NCBI GenBank assembly: GCA_964558665.1 | Contig: CAZLFA010000076.1 | Location: 1-17,931 of the forward strand | Length of the DNA stretch: 17,931 nt | From: CAZLFA01 sp964558665 | GTDB taxonomy: Bacteria; Desulfobacterota; Syntrophia; Syntrophales; PHBD01 | Direction: 5' to 3' | Shown: positions 7,055 through 15,629 of the stretch, piece after piece | Layout: every line of letters starts with the position of its first letter | Position numbering within the stretch: the first letter of the stretch is position 1 | Made by a program: the position numbers and the translations under genes | Notes under the pieces: model-generated | What the model was told of the DNA's origin: nothing | Database searches by the model: none | The model's input: only the letters and a program-made list of their open reading frames with translations

Positions 7055-7098
7055 TCAAGAGTTGCTGCAACCATTCTGCAACTCACAGTAGCATCATT
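7042..7098. repeat. Nested inverted repeats next to the att site
   Basis: AATGATGC (7042-7049) pairs with GCATCATT (7091-7098), and inside it GAGTTGC (7059-7065) pairs with GCAACTC (7078-7084). All pairs are perfect. This could be a recombinase-binding or cruciform structure; no transcript or gene is obvious here. Confidence 0.5.
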
Positions 7099-7245
7099 CT
7101 CAACGCTGAGGATAATTACTTGCAGATATTAAATCCGATGTTTTTGGGTTCGATTCCGATGCACTCATCCAATTTATTCTATTGATATCATATTGTTACC
7201 TGTAAGTGTCTCATATGGTAATGATCACAGCTTAAAAAAACGAAT

Positions 7246-7824
7246 TTACCTCAATCTTCTAGCTACACGGCTCATGGGAAAAGCGTTTGGGTCGGTGAAA
7301 GGCATAAGCCAGAAATCGCGAAGATAGCCGCCTACATTCCTAATTGCCTTATAAGTGTTGTTCGCGAGCAGGTTACTTTCAGTCCATCCAAAGAGGTTAA
7401 GTTTGAGAGGATCAGCGGAATAAAAGACTTGAATGACAATGTCTTTTTGGTGGACCCGGATTGGTTGGATAATGTTCTCATTTTCAAGCACCCAAGATAA
7501 AGAAGGTTGCTTCATTACGGATGAAGCGACTTCGATAGTTTTGTCATTCACCATGAGATCAAATCTTTTTCGTGTGCCTCTAAAATTGTCAGTCCTAACA
7601 TCATCCCAGTCGGTGACGGATAACCCAATACCTTCTAAATATCTCTTCGTTACCAGTCTCGATATATCGCCACACAAAAGATTTCTATATCTTGTCTGCT
7701 GATCACGTTGAAGAAAAGTATCAGAAACATGCTGTAGTTTCCGACGTGTAAATATTGATGCATTAACTACATCATCCAAAGTGACATCAACTTGAATAAT
7801 TTGTCTCGAATGATTTACTGACAT
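7246..7824 (-). CDS. Unrecognised 192-aa protein, third gene of the restriction-modification operon
   Basis: The start ATG 7824 lies about 35 bases after the res stop, with GGAGG immediately upstream (TGTGGAGGGAGAATA), so it is the last gene of the mod-res operon. The N-terminal half is polar and helical (ASIFTRRKLQHVSDTFLQRD). The centre reads GTRKRFDLMVNDKTIEVASS, in which FD...N...IEVAS is a beta-hairpin-like pattern reminiscent of the D...ExK core of PD-(D/E)XK nucleases. The lysine is not in its usual place, however. The C-terminus is NVGGYLRDFWLMPFTDP. No membrane segment or signal is present. It may be a nuclease-fold accessory or a regulator of the restriction system, but I recognise no family and the function is open. 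Confidence 0.7.
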   Translation of the reverse strand: MSVNHSRQIIQVDVTLDDVVNASIFTRRKLQHVSDTFLQRDQQTRYRNLLCGDISRLVTKRYLEGIGLSVTDWDDVRTDNFRGTRKRFDLMVNDKTIEVASSVMKQPSLSWVLENENIIQPIRVHQKDIVIQVFYSADPLKLNLFGWTESNLLANNTYKAIRNVGGYLRDFWLMPFTDPNAFPMSRVARRLR

Positions 7825-7857
7825 TATTCTCCCTCCACAATATTTTATTTTTGTGTT

Positions 7858-10650
7858 CTACTTACACGACACAATAATGTCTTTTAAATCAGCTGGACTT
7901 TTCGACACTGCCCACATCCAGCGGCCAAAGCCACCATGTGTATTGATCGCCTTCACCCACTCATTCAGAAATTCACGCTTGCTTTTGTCCTGTTGCGTAT
8001 CTTGCCCCTTTGTTTCTAGTACAAGAAAATCTCCAGTCTTTAACCGAAGGATAAAATCCGGGCGGTATTTTTGGATGACACCCTTAAAGATATAAAGAAC
8101 CTCAAAACCGATGTGATCATTTTTAACCCATGATACAATATTCGCATTTCGGTCAAACTCAAAGGCTTCGCTGGCTTCCCAGGTACTATCAAAGACGCAG
8201 CAGTTGATGTGTGATTTCCTCGTCCTTTCGCAAGGTCTACCGGTAAACCAGGTACGCATTTCACCAGTGGACCGGATCGGATGTTCGCTGTCAAATATCG
8301 GTTCTATAGATTCTGTATTTTCAAAACGAATGGCTTTCCAAATGTGATGTACTACTTTATTCATGCTAAGTGTTAAAATGATCCGTTTTCTCAATTCGTC
8401 TTGGTTAAAGAGGGGGGGAGAAATAAGAATTTTGTCCGAAGCCATGAACAGTTCGACTAAACTGATGACCTGCGCCAGCAGGTAATCCCTATTCCCTGGC
8501 CATGTCGGTTTCATCTGATCAAAAACACCTCTGGCGGTTTCAAAGATGATCTTCTGCATCCTGAATTTCCTTCCAAGATCTTCAAGATCAATCTCGGAGA
8601 TCTTGGAAACGTCGGGTTTCCCTTCTACGATGGGTGCTAATTCCGCTAGGGTTGCCAGTTCATATGCATTCAGCTCCAATAGAGGCACTTTGTCGATATC
8701 CATCGATAGCATTGGGCGATAAATGTGATCTATGCGAATAACGTTCGGCCAAGAAAGTTCATATATTATCTTTGCCGGATCAGGTTCGATACGGGTCTTT
8801 GGTGGTGGTGGTGGCGGTGGCAGTCCATCGCCACCTTCATGAGGCAAAAACGTGAAAGGTACACCAAAGATATTCACGTACTCAGCTTCAAATAAACCTG
8901 TCTTTGCATCAACCTCATAAGATGTACGCCGAAGTCCCCGGCCAACCACCTGTTCGCAGAGAAGCTGGCTGGTAAAGGCGCGGAGCCCCATGATGTGGGT
9001 CACTGTTTTCGCATCCCATCCCTCAGAAAGCATACCGACAGAAATCACCTTCTGAATCTGTTCTCCCGGCTTTCCTATCTGACCGACCGTATCAACCGTC
9101 TGCCGGAGAATCTCGGCCAACTCCTTCTTGGACAGTCTGCGGACAGGTTCTTCTTCCGCTTCATCATCATCAACAACAACTACATCTTCAAACACAACTG
9201 GTTCTTCCTGAGATTCTGCCATATCTAATACTTTGGAATCAATGTGGAGAGTTCGTTCAGGAATGCATAATTCCTCGATGCGCACTTCTTTATGATCAAA
9301 GGCATACTTTATACGCGCCGCCGTTTCCGTTCGGTTTACTACGGAGATCATTACTGGTGGCGTCTTATATCCGATTTCTTTCCACTTGTTTGCTGTCTCT
9401 AGCCAGTCTTTTCCGAGAAGGTAATAACCGTTAATGATAAGATCTGGCAGAGGTTCGTGTGCCATTGCCTTCCGGTTGATATCATCCTTCACTTCATTAT
9501 CGTTATAGAGGTGATAGAAGCGCGATTTATAGTCTTTGGCCATTTTTCCATCATCACGAATCACTACTCGCGGCGTTTTGACTAACCCGGACTCGATAGC
9601 ATCATTCAAACCGAAGTCACTGACGATCCACCCAAAGAGGGCTTCTTCGGAACTTCTTTTTCCTGAAGGCGTAAAAGGCGTGGCGGAAAAATCGTAACAG
9701 GCAAGAATCTGACGGCCTTTGTGGATTCTGTCCAGACCGCTCACCCATACAGTGGCTTGTTCAATGTCCTCCTTCTTCAGCCCCTTTACCTTAGATTCAG
9801 CTGGCACTCGCCATGCATGGTGGGCTTCGTCATTGATGACGATAATCTTTGAGGCGTTAGCCATCTCTCCCATGACTTCCCGGATATAGGCTTCATCACT
9901 TTTCACGCCGCGCTTATCAACACTTTTCTTCTTGAAGATCTTTTCCTCAGTCTCCCAAGACAAAGCGTGCCAGTTACGGATAAGCGGCTTGCACTGCCGG
10001 AGTTTATCCAATAGCCCCGGAGGAATCACATTAAACTCGTTGTAATAATTTCCAGGTAACGATGGGATAAGGACCTGAAGGCGGCTTTTGACGGTCAGTC
10101 CTGGTGCGACAACAAAGATATGCTTGGAAAACCGAGCATCCTGTGGGTATGTGATCTTGTTCAAAACTTGCCAAGCAATGAGCATAGCCATCACGACAGT
10201 TTTTCCAGAGCCCGTGGCCATCTTGGCACAGATGCGCTGGAATTCACCGCCATCTGACGGTATCTCTATTCCCACTTTTTCCGCACTTGAAGCCTCAGTG
10301 AGCCATATGAGGGTCTCGATGGTCTCAATTTGACAAAAGAAAAATCGGTAATCTCTTTCTTGAGGGTTATTCCAGTGGTCCAGCAGGCGTCTTGTAATCC
10401 CCGTTACACCCGCATACCCGCCTTCCCTCCAAGCCTTCACACGGGGTCGGATTTGGTTCACCAAAGGAATCTCGACAAATACACCGGGATCATCGAAAGC
10501 CTTTGATCTCTCAGAGGCAACCACATAGCCTGCTGGTCGTCTTCCTTTCTTCCTGCTGAACGAGCGTGTTTCGCGGTTGTAGCTCCAGTATTGCTGAGGT
10601 TCTTCATAGGGAGAGTTGACGATGAGCTGGTCTATTATACCGTCTGTCAT
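7858..10650 (-). CDS. res: Type III-like restriction endonuclease subunit Res
   Basis: The 930-residue product joins an SF2 helicase motor to a nuclease domain. Motor motifs: ATGSGKT at residues 145-151, INDEAHHAW with DEAH at 274-277, SATPF at 322-326, then SVGMLSEGWDAKTVTHIMGL and QVVGRGLRR (motifs V and VI). At the C-terminus PD864-865 in YRPDFIL and Glu879/Lys881 in LVLETKG form a clear PD-(D/E)XK site. A Pro-rich linker (GLPPPPPPPKTRIEP) marks the domain boundary near the middle. Type III Res cuts only in complex with Mod after ATP-driven communication between sites. The ATG overlaps the mod stop by one base (TGATG), so the subunits are co-translated. All catalytic motifs look intact. 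Confidence 0.93.
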   Translation of the reverse strand: MTDGIIDQLIVNSPYEEPQQYWSYNRETRSFSRKKGRRPAGYVVASERSKAFDDPGVFVEIPLVNQIRPRVKAWREGGYAGVTGITRRLLDHWNNPQERDYRFFFCQIETIETLIWLTEASSAEKVGIEIPSDGGEFQRICAKMATGSGKTVVMAMLIAWQVLNKITYPQDARFSKHIFVVAPGLTVKSRLQVLIPSLPGNYYNEFNVIPPGLLDKLRQCKPLIRNWHALSWETEEKIFKKKSVDKRGVKSDEAYIREVMGEMANASKIIVINDEAHHAWRVPAESKVKGLKKEDIEQATVWVSGLDRIHKGRQILACYDFSATPFTPSGKRSSEEALFGWIVSDFGLNDAIESGLVKTPRVVIRDDGKMAKDYKSRFYHLYNDNEVKDDINRKAMAHEPLPDLIINGYYLLGKDWLETANKWKEIGYKTPPVMISVVNRTETAARIKYAFDHKEVRIEELCIPERTLHIDSKVLDMAESQEEPVVFEDVVVVDDDEAEEEPVRRLSKKELAEILRQTVDTVGQIGKPGEQIQKVISVGMLSEGWDAKTVTHIMGLRAFTSQLLCEQVVGRGLRRTSYEVDAKTGLFEAEYVNIFGVPFTFLPHEGGDGLPPPPPPPKTRIEPDPAKIIYELSWPNVIRIDHIYRPMLSMDIDKVPLLELNAYELATLAELAPIVEGKPDVSKISEIDLEDLGRKFRMQKIIFETARGVFDQMKPTWPGNRDYLLAQVISLVELFMASDKILISPPLFNQDELRKRIILTLSMNKVVHHIWKAIRFENTESIEPIFDSEHPIRSTGEMRTWFTGRPCERTRKSHINCCVFDSTWEASEAFEFDRNANIVSWVKNDHIGFEVLYIFKGVIQKYRPDFILRLKTGDFLVLETKGQDTQQDKSKREFLNEWVKAINTHGGFGRWMWAVSKSPADLKDIIVSCK

Positions 10651-13217
10651 CAGTTTACCTCCACGATTTTCAGGCTTTCTATCCCTCGATCATCCACGAT
10701 CTTGACCGCAATACGCTTATGATCACCTGGTTCAAACGGCAGGGACACAGTACCTCGGTAAGCTTCGATGAGTTCTTCATCAATCTCCGCTTTTAAATTT
10801 TTAGCCAGCCTTGCCCACCCTTCTTTATCGCTAACCATGGGGAAAAAAACCTGTCGAGGGAAAAGGCTCCTACCGTCATAGTCAGTATCCAGCATCCACA
10901 TAGCGATCTGCTCAGTGCCGCCTGACTCCACGGTACCGGTCTTGGTGTTGTAATAATCGAATCCATGAACCTCCACACGATACTTTCCTTTGTTCTTCCT
11001 TTCTTTGTCCCGAACTAACTTCACATCAGGTTGTCCCATTAGCCAGAAGCTCTCGTTGCTACTTCGCTTCTTCTTTAAATCTTCAGTAAGCAGATCAGCG
11101 TTCATCTGCACCTTCAAAAGTATCATCCCTGGCCAATTGGTCTCATCAATGTCCTTGGCCGCCTCGGGATCGAATTGAAAAGCGGCAAAAACGATCATTT
11201 TCGGCTGGGGAACCAGCTTACGAGACTCTTCGATTGCTAGTTCCACCTGTCGCTGTTCTAAGGGCGCATGCTCAGGACCGAAAGAAATGACCATCCGCAG
11301 GGGCTCGTTTAAATTAGGCATTTGTTCTCGGACGGACGCGGTAACGCGTTCATCAGGTTTCGTTTCCCCATCTGCGTGGAGCCAGCGGGTGCCCGGCAGA
11401 GCCTCCAGGCGTGAGAATGAAATGTGCTGACCTCTTTTGCCCCGGATACCTGATCTAAGCAACTCATCACGCCACTGAGTCTGGCGAAGGGTCTCACCTG
11501 TTCGAGCTATGGAACGATCGGCCACCTGTGCTGCCGCATATGTTGCCCTGAAATCATCGATAGCTTTCACTGTCGCCGCTGGCACTGCTTCAACGGTAAA
11601 TGGACCGGTAATACGAACCCGCTTGCTGTCTATAAAAGGCTGATCGTGAAGGGTCTCCTGTGCTGGAGACTCATTGTTTGCAAAGGATTTTAAAGTTACA
11701 TGTGGAACTTTCTTATATTTGAAACCGCTCCCCACCCCTTCTTGTGGATATGCCAGTTCGTAATAACTGAAGATCGCCGTCATCAACCGCTGTTTGGCAA
11801 GTGTAATAGCTACGCGCGATGTGTCGCAGGTAATCCAGCGCCGACCCCATTGCTCAGACACATAGGCCGTGGTACCGGACCCGCAGGTGATATCGAGGAC
11901 TATATCTCCAGGATCCGTTGCCATTAGGAGGGTTCGGGAGATTACTTCTTCATTTGTTTGAACGACGTATACTTTATTAAATGCACCAACTGTGTCGCTC
12001 CAATTATTCGTAATTTTTACTAAGGGAAAATCGTCAAAATAAAGTTTATAGGTAAGTGTATTACCCTCGACAAAGAGTCTATCAGCTTTTATTAACCTTT
12101 CCATACCATCTTTGCCTGTAATCCATGACCCACCTTTTGGAGGATTATATTTTACTCCTTTTAATTCGACGACAAAATCATTTTGTGCTGTATAACCAGG
12201 GGCTTTGATTGATACAACACGAAAGATCTTTGAACCTTTGGGAAGAAGATTATGGTTTTGTATTTCTTCGTTTGACATTGTATAAATTTTGCCGTCATAT
12301 TCATACCACTTCCAATGAAAATCCCCCTGAACGTCTTGAATCTTGTATAGTGTTTCATATTTCAAAAATGATTTATCTTTTGCATACCAAATCAAAAAAT
12401 CAGACATGCTATCTATGAATTTTGCACCAAGCGGCATCGTCTTTTTTCTAAAATGAATTATGGAAACAAAGTTTCTCATCCCAAATACTTCATCCATCAG
12501 TTCCCGTACATGGTGGACATTTTCATCACTTATCTGAACAAAGATACTGCCGCTTTCACTCATAAGTTCCCGGCTCAAAAGCAACCGATCCCGCATATAG
12601 GTCAGATAGGAATGGATACCCAGCTCCCAAGTGTCCCGGAAGGCTCTTATCATCTCCGGTTCGGCAGTGAGGTCTTCATCTTTGCCATCTTTCACATCTC
12701 GCTTGTTTACGAAGGGCTGAAAGTTCGAGCCATATTTAATACCATAGGGAGGATCGAAATAAATCATCTGTACCTGTCCGCCGAGACCTTCTTTCTCCAA
12801 GAGCGAGTTCATAACTAAGAGTGAATCCCCGGCAATGAGCCGATTTGACCAGTTATGCTTGTGCTTATAAAACTCGATGGCTTCCCGCAAAGGAGGGTTC
12901 TCTTCCGGTGATTCAAACAGAGACAATTGCTCCTGACTCTTTTCTTTTATTTTACGTACTGCCTCGATAATTGTCCGAGGATCGATCCGTTCATGAACAT
13001 GCAGGGAAATTGTAGGTACTTGAAAGGAAGTATGCTCTGCCTTGCCAGCCCATTGCAGCTGCGGGTCTATATGAGGATCATAGACATATTGCTTTCCCAC
13101 GCTGTCCCTGTCCGTCTCCGGTGTCACAAGTCCGACGGGGGGATTGTTAACCCGCTTCTTTCCTTTGTGATCATATTGCTCGATGTGTTTGTCATCACCA
13201 TCCTTTTTTTTTACCAT
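10650..13217 (-). CDS. mod: Type III-like DNA methyltransferase subunit Mod (beta-class N6-adenine MTase)
   Basis: The 855-residue protein has MTase motif IV MIYFDPPYGIKYG (DPPY at 155-158) before the SAM-binding motif I LDITCGSGTTAY (441-452). That order defines the beta class, to which Type III Mod subunits belong. The roughly 280 residues between them contain the target-recognition region. RLLLSRELMSESGSIFVQIS at 211-230 is the conserved strand-helix after motif IV. It is longer than many Mod proteins (about 600-700 residues); the extra C-terminal third (about 530-855) has no motif I can name and may bind Res. The start ATG 13217 is preceded by GGGGGA. mod is first in the operon, so methylation precedes restriction. 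No damage is seen. Confidence 0.92.
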   Translation of the reverse strand: MVKKKDGDDKHIEQYDHKGKKRVNNPPVGLVTPETDRDSVGKQYVYDPHIDPQLQWAGKAEHTSFQVPTISLHVHERIDPRTIIEAVRKIKEKSQEQLSLFESPEENPPLREAIEFYKHKHNWSNRLIAGDSLLVMNSLLEKEGLGGQVQMIYFDPPYGIKYGSNFQPFVNKRDVKDGKDEDLTAEPEMIRAFRDTWELGIHSYLTYMRDRLLLSRELMSESGSIFVQISDENVHHVRELMDEVFGMRNFVSIIHFRKKTMPLGAKFIDSMSDFLIWYAKDKSFLKYETLYKIQDVQGDFHWKWYEYDGKIYTMSNEEIQNHNLLPKGSKIFRVVSIKAPGYTAQNDFVVELKGVKYNPPKGGSWITGKDGMERLIKADRLFVEGNTLTYKLYFDDFPLVKITNNWSDTVGAFNKVYVVQTNEEVISRTLLMATDPGDIVLDITCGSGTTAYVSEQWGRRWITCDTSRVAITLAKQRLMTAIFSYYELAYPQEGVGSGFKYKKVPHVTLKSFANNESPAQETLHDQPFIDSKRVRITGPFTVEAVPAATVKAIDDFRATYAAAQVADRSIARTGETLRQTQWRDELLRSGIRGKRGQHISFSRLEALPGTRWLHADGETKPDERVTASVREQMPNLNEPLRMVISFGPEHAPLEQRQVELAIEESRKLVPQPKMIVFAAFQFDPEAAKDIDETNWPGMILLKVQMNADLLTEDLKKKRSSNESFWLMGQPDVKLVRDKERKNKGKYRVEVHGFDYYNTKTGTVESGGTEQIAMWMLDTDYDGRSLFPRQVFFPMVSDKEGWARLAKNLKAEIDEELIEAYRGTVSLPFEPGDHKRIAVKIVDDRGIESLKIVEVN

Positions 13218-13751
13218 TTTATTTCCCCCATGTTACCGTCATTGATAAAATACAAAACCCCGATCTCTTCTTGAGATACAGGGTTTCAGTAATTAGCCCA
13301 TGGAATCCTCACATGTGGTTATAGACCTTATTACAATCAACTGTTTACATATGGTGGCCTAATTATCACAATTTACAGAGGAATGCTAATGTAAAAAAGG
13401 TTTAATGAGGTAACGTTCGGGAAAAGCTGGTTGGCTGCTGCAAAAGAGGTCAATTATCGCACATTACGAACGGCATTCAATGAATTCAGCCAGAGTACAA
13501 TAGTATTGACTTGTATTTGTTATTATGAATCCCAATGGTAAATAATCTTTGATTATTCTTGACGCTGTCAATAATAAACGGACATTTTCGATTTACGCTG
13601 GCTGAACATAGAAACTCATGATTAATTATTACACTAGCTGTAAATAATATGTGACTTATACAGGTTTTAATCGACACCAAATTGCTAATTCATATTTTCC
13701 ATTATACTATATTTCCTTGTCAAAGCTTTTGAAAATACTGCGTTTTTTGTC
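13218..13751. other. AT-rich intergenic region upstream of mod
   Basis: No credible gene is visible on either strand over about 530 bases. The region separates the leftward restriction operon from the rightward mobile module and should contain the mod promoter on the minus strand. A hairpin lies at 13255-13286. The rest is low-complexity, AT-rich sequence without repeats I can define. Confidence 0.5.
13255..13286 (-). terminator. Hairpin in the mod leader (possible attenuator or terminator)
   Basis: Outer stem AAACCC (13255-13260)/GGGTTT (13281-13286) and inner stem ATCTC (13263-13267)/GAGAT (13273-13277), with a small internal bulge. On the minus strand it is followed by TTTTGTATTTT about 30 bases before the mod start. 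It could attenuate mod-res expression or end an upstream transcript. Confidence 0.35.
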
Positions 13752-13959
13752 TTGACAACCATCATTTTTGATGGTAGAAGTTGGTCATATTTTTCAGGAT
13801 GCTCACATCCACCTTCCGGTCGTGAGATCGGCTGCAAAGCCCACCGGCAGGAGAATTCAACGGTTTCAGCCCCGTTGTCTCAAGGTGACCTGGCAAGTCA
13901 TATTTTGAAGTTTCAATTTAAGGGATATTTGCGTCTTGTGCGCGATGTCCCTTTTTTTT
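13752..13959 (+). ncRNA. Candidate structured RNA with its own terminator
   Basis: Between a TTGACA at 13752-13757 and a strong terminator at 13920-13959 lie several perfect stems. ACCATCA (13758-13764) pairs with TGATGGT (13769-13775), GGATG (13797-13801) with CATCC (13806-13810), and CAACGG (13858-13863) with CCGTTG (13872-13877). CCGGT (13816-13820) pairs with ACCGG (13843-13847), enclosing GGCT-gcaa-AGCC (13830-13841) with a GNRA tetraloop. The nested stems, tetraloop and terminator suggest a structured non-coding RNA or riboswitch-like leader. I do not recognise a known class. No good -10 box follows the TTGACA, and the long frames over the region look like shadows because they read through the terminator. 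Confidence 0.4.
13920..13959 (+). terminator. Strong Rho-independent terminator
   Basis: AAGGGATAT (13920-13928) pairs with ATGTCCCTT (13945-13953) over nine pairs including one G-U, followed by a run of eight T (13952-13959). With no gene immediately upstream on this strand, it implies an untranslated transcript ending here. Confidence 0.7.
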
Positions 13960-14136
13960 GCGTATACATGCCCGTGTGTGCGCATCCCCATATGTATGGC
14001 CTCGCGGATCGTGTCCGCGCAGCGCCAGCACCCGCCATCACATATCCCCGGCAAGGGTGCGCTCCAGCCGCGTCTCGCGGCGTCATCAAGCGATCCACAG
14101 CGATCATATCAGTCCAGGCTCATGCTCGCGTCTGTG

Positions 14137-14199
14137 CGTTGCCCTATTCGGCGGCCGGGCGTTAGTGCGTCTCGCGCGCTGCCATATCTGGCGGCCGGG
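14137..14199 (+). repeat. Direct repeat with 40-base period
   Basis: Two imperfect copies of cg(t/c)tgcc..at..ggcggccggg, at 14137-14159 and 14177-14199, are offset by exactly 40 bases. GGCGGCCGGG is identical in both and carries the palindrome GGCC. Confidence 0.55.
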
Positions 14200-14310
14200 A
14201 TGCGCGGAGCTGCAGCCGTCGTATGTTCTCATGCGCCACCATTGACGGGGCGCATCACACCATTTCAGCAGTACAGCGACATGCGGGCACATGTCGAGGC
14301 GGAGCAGTAT

Positions 14311-14337
14311 CTCTGATTGCGCGCCAGCGCAACAGAG
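14311..14337 (+). repeat. Strong stem-loop upstream of the integrase
   Basis: CTCTG-(A)-TTGCGC (14311-14322) pairs with GCGCAA-CAGAG (14327-14337) across a GCCA loop: eleven pairs with one bulged A. The CGGCG/CGCCG hairpin follows directly at 14341-14352. The polyA after it argues against a plus-strand terminator. Confidence 0.55.
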
Positions 14338-14498
14338 AGACGGCGAACGCCGACAGAAAAAAATTAGGGGATCAACTTTAGCGCGGTGCGTAAACAGGCA
14401 GCCCATAGCGGGCGCGGGTTTCCCGGCGAATGTCGGTCGACTCGTAAGACTACTCAAACCACACTTAACGCGAACAAACCGACAGGGGAGGTGCGTCT

Positions 14499-15548
14499 AT
14501 GGGCCGGGAAAACAGGAACAGCGGCATGGGCAGAAACTTTGATCGAGAATATACCATCAACAATATCTGCGAGGCCACACGAGAAGCCATCGGCAGAGGT
14601 AGTGATACCGAGGAAAAGCTGCACAGCGTCTTGGTCTCAATGTCTGAATATATGCGCGAAGAGTACGGAATCAGAGATATGGACCAGATCACCAGCGTGC
14701 AATACGAATCATGGGCGCAGTCGCTCGTAGAGCGTGTTAACCAGGAAACCATGTCTGCGGGCACAGTCGTAGACTATGTCTCGATGGCAAACACAATGTG
14801 GGGAGTTTTCGATGCAGACGGCAGTCGCGGGCTGCACATCAATCCTTCAGAGCTTGGCGTGAGCAAGACGCGCATCAGCAATGAAGATAAAGCCATCGAC
14901 CGGGAGACCTTCGACGCACTGCGTGAAGCTGCGCACGACCGCTGGAGAGAGATCGGCGACATTAAAGACGCCGCGACATACCATATGCTCGGAGTCGGCT
15001 GGGAGACCGGCATGCGGCATGAGGAAATCATCATGAATCACATCGGCAACAAGGATCTGTCGCAGAACATCATGCACCTGGCGGATTACACCGACGGGGC
15101 CAAAAACCACCACGGCCGGGAATATGAGTCTGTGCGTGAGCTGGAAATGACGCGCGAGGCGCAGCAGTTTTTACAAGAGCACCAGCACATTTTTACCTCG
15201 GGAAATTTTATTCCCTCGGACATGACCTACAAGCAAATGGAGGATTACACAAACAACCGGCTGCGATATTTCAACGAGCAAGTCGGCAACACCCAGATGT
15301 GGCATGGTCTCCGCCACAATTATGCGCATGAATCGTATGCCCAGAAGTGGGAAGCAGCTGTCGGTCAGCGAATCGAATGCCCGGTCCGGGCCGGACTTTT
15401 TGGGGCAGACTGGATTCACTCGGTTCAAGAGAAAACCGGCTTAAGTTACCGAGAGGTTCAGCGCGTGGACCGGGAGTGCCGCAAGGAAATGATGGAGGAG
15501 TTGGGGCATCATCGGAGCAAGGACAGCTCCGCCTATCTCGGAAGATGA
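14499..15548 (+). CDS. Tyrosine recombinase (integrase), complete
   Basis: The start ATG 14499 has GGGGAGG at 14485-14491, seven bases upstream. The 349-residue product has a SAM-like core-binding domain (about 35-105: DMDQITSVQYESWAQSLVER). The catalytic domain follows: Arg173 in GWETGMRHEEI, a probable Lys near 202 in TDGAKNHHGR, His269-x2-Arg272 in WHGLRHNYAHESY, Gly336-His337 in ELGHH, and nucleophile Tyr346 nine residues after His337. The full R-K-H-R-H-Y set is therefore present. About 64 residues separate HxxR from the GH motif, far more than the roughly 22 usual, so there is an insertion. It probably integrates or excises the surrounding element; its att sites are not identified here. 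Confidence 0.87.
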   Translation: MGRENRNSGMGRNFDREYTINNICEATREAIGRGSDTEEKLHSVLVSMSEYMREEYGIRDMDQITSVQYESWAQSLVERVNQETMSAGTVVDYVSMANTMWGVFDADGSRGLHINPSELGVSKTRISNEDKAIDRETFDALREAAHDRWREIGDIKDAATYHMLGVGWETGMRHEEIIMNHIGNKDLSQNIMHLADYTDGAKNHHGREYESVRELEMTREAQQFLQEHQHIFTSGNFIPSDMTYKQMEDYTNNRLRYFNEQVGNTQMWHGLRHNYAHESYAQKWEAAVGQRIECPVRAGLFGADWIHSVQEKTGLSYREVQRVDRECRKEMMEELGHHRSKDSSAYLGR

Positions 15549-15629
15549 TTTACGCTGTTCTGAGATTATGCCTAAGACATTAATATTATGCGAGAAATAA
15601 AAAATCTCGAAAAAAAAATGAAAAACATG

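Larger units (their letters stand above)
13960..14480. other. GC-rich, hairpin-dense non-coding tract before the integrase
   Basis: About 520 bases with many overlapping frames of low-complexity Arg/Ala/Pro/Ser composition, none with a credible start or family. Strong dyads: CGCGGA/TCCGCG at 14003-14019, GCCGCG-tct-CGCGGC at 14067-14081, an eleven-pair stem at 14311-14337, and CGGCG-aa-CGCCG at 14341-14352. A repeat with 40-base spacing lies at 14137-14199. Candidates are a transfer origin, an attachment/regulatory region or a long structured RNA; none can be proven here. Confidence 0.45.

Noticed and set aside
6994..7185. 63-aa frame starting MHYWWRRRESNPHP
   Set aside because: The WRRRESNP string is the well-known artefact of translating the 3' end of a tRNA/tmRNA gene backwards, which is what lies here.
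13810..13880. c-di-GMP-I (GEMM) riboswitch, suggested by GCAAAGCCCACCGG
   Set aside because: The second conserved receptor (GGTAGC.GGGTTACC-like) is absent and the stems do not fit that architecture, so only an unclassified structured RNA is reported.
13872..13905. Possible third copy of the leader element (TCAAGGTGAC...AAGTCATATT)
   Set aside because: Only scattered matches to the TGACAGTCG..GGATATA core; not distinguishable from chance.
13752..14165. 137-aa open frame from a TTG
   Set aside because: It reads straight through a strong intrinsic terminator (13920-13959), has no ribosome-binding site, and its composition resembles random GC-rich translation; two other frames over the same bases are equally long.
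13936..14316. 126-aa frame rich in Arg, Ser and Pro
   Set aside because: No start signal, starts inside the terminator hairpin, low-complexity composition typical of noncoding GC-rich DNA with hairpins.
14341..14363. Plus-strand terminator at the CGGCG/CGCCG hairpin
   Set aside because: The hairpin is followed by a run of A rather than T, so it cannot be an intrinsic terminator for plus-strand transcription.
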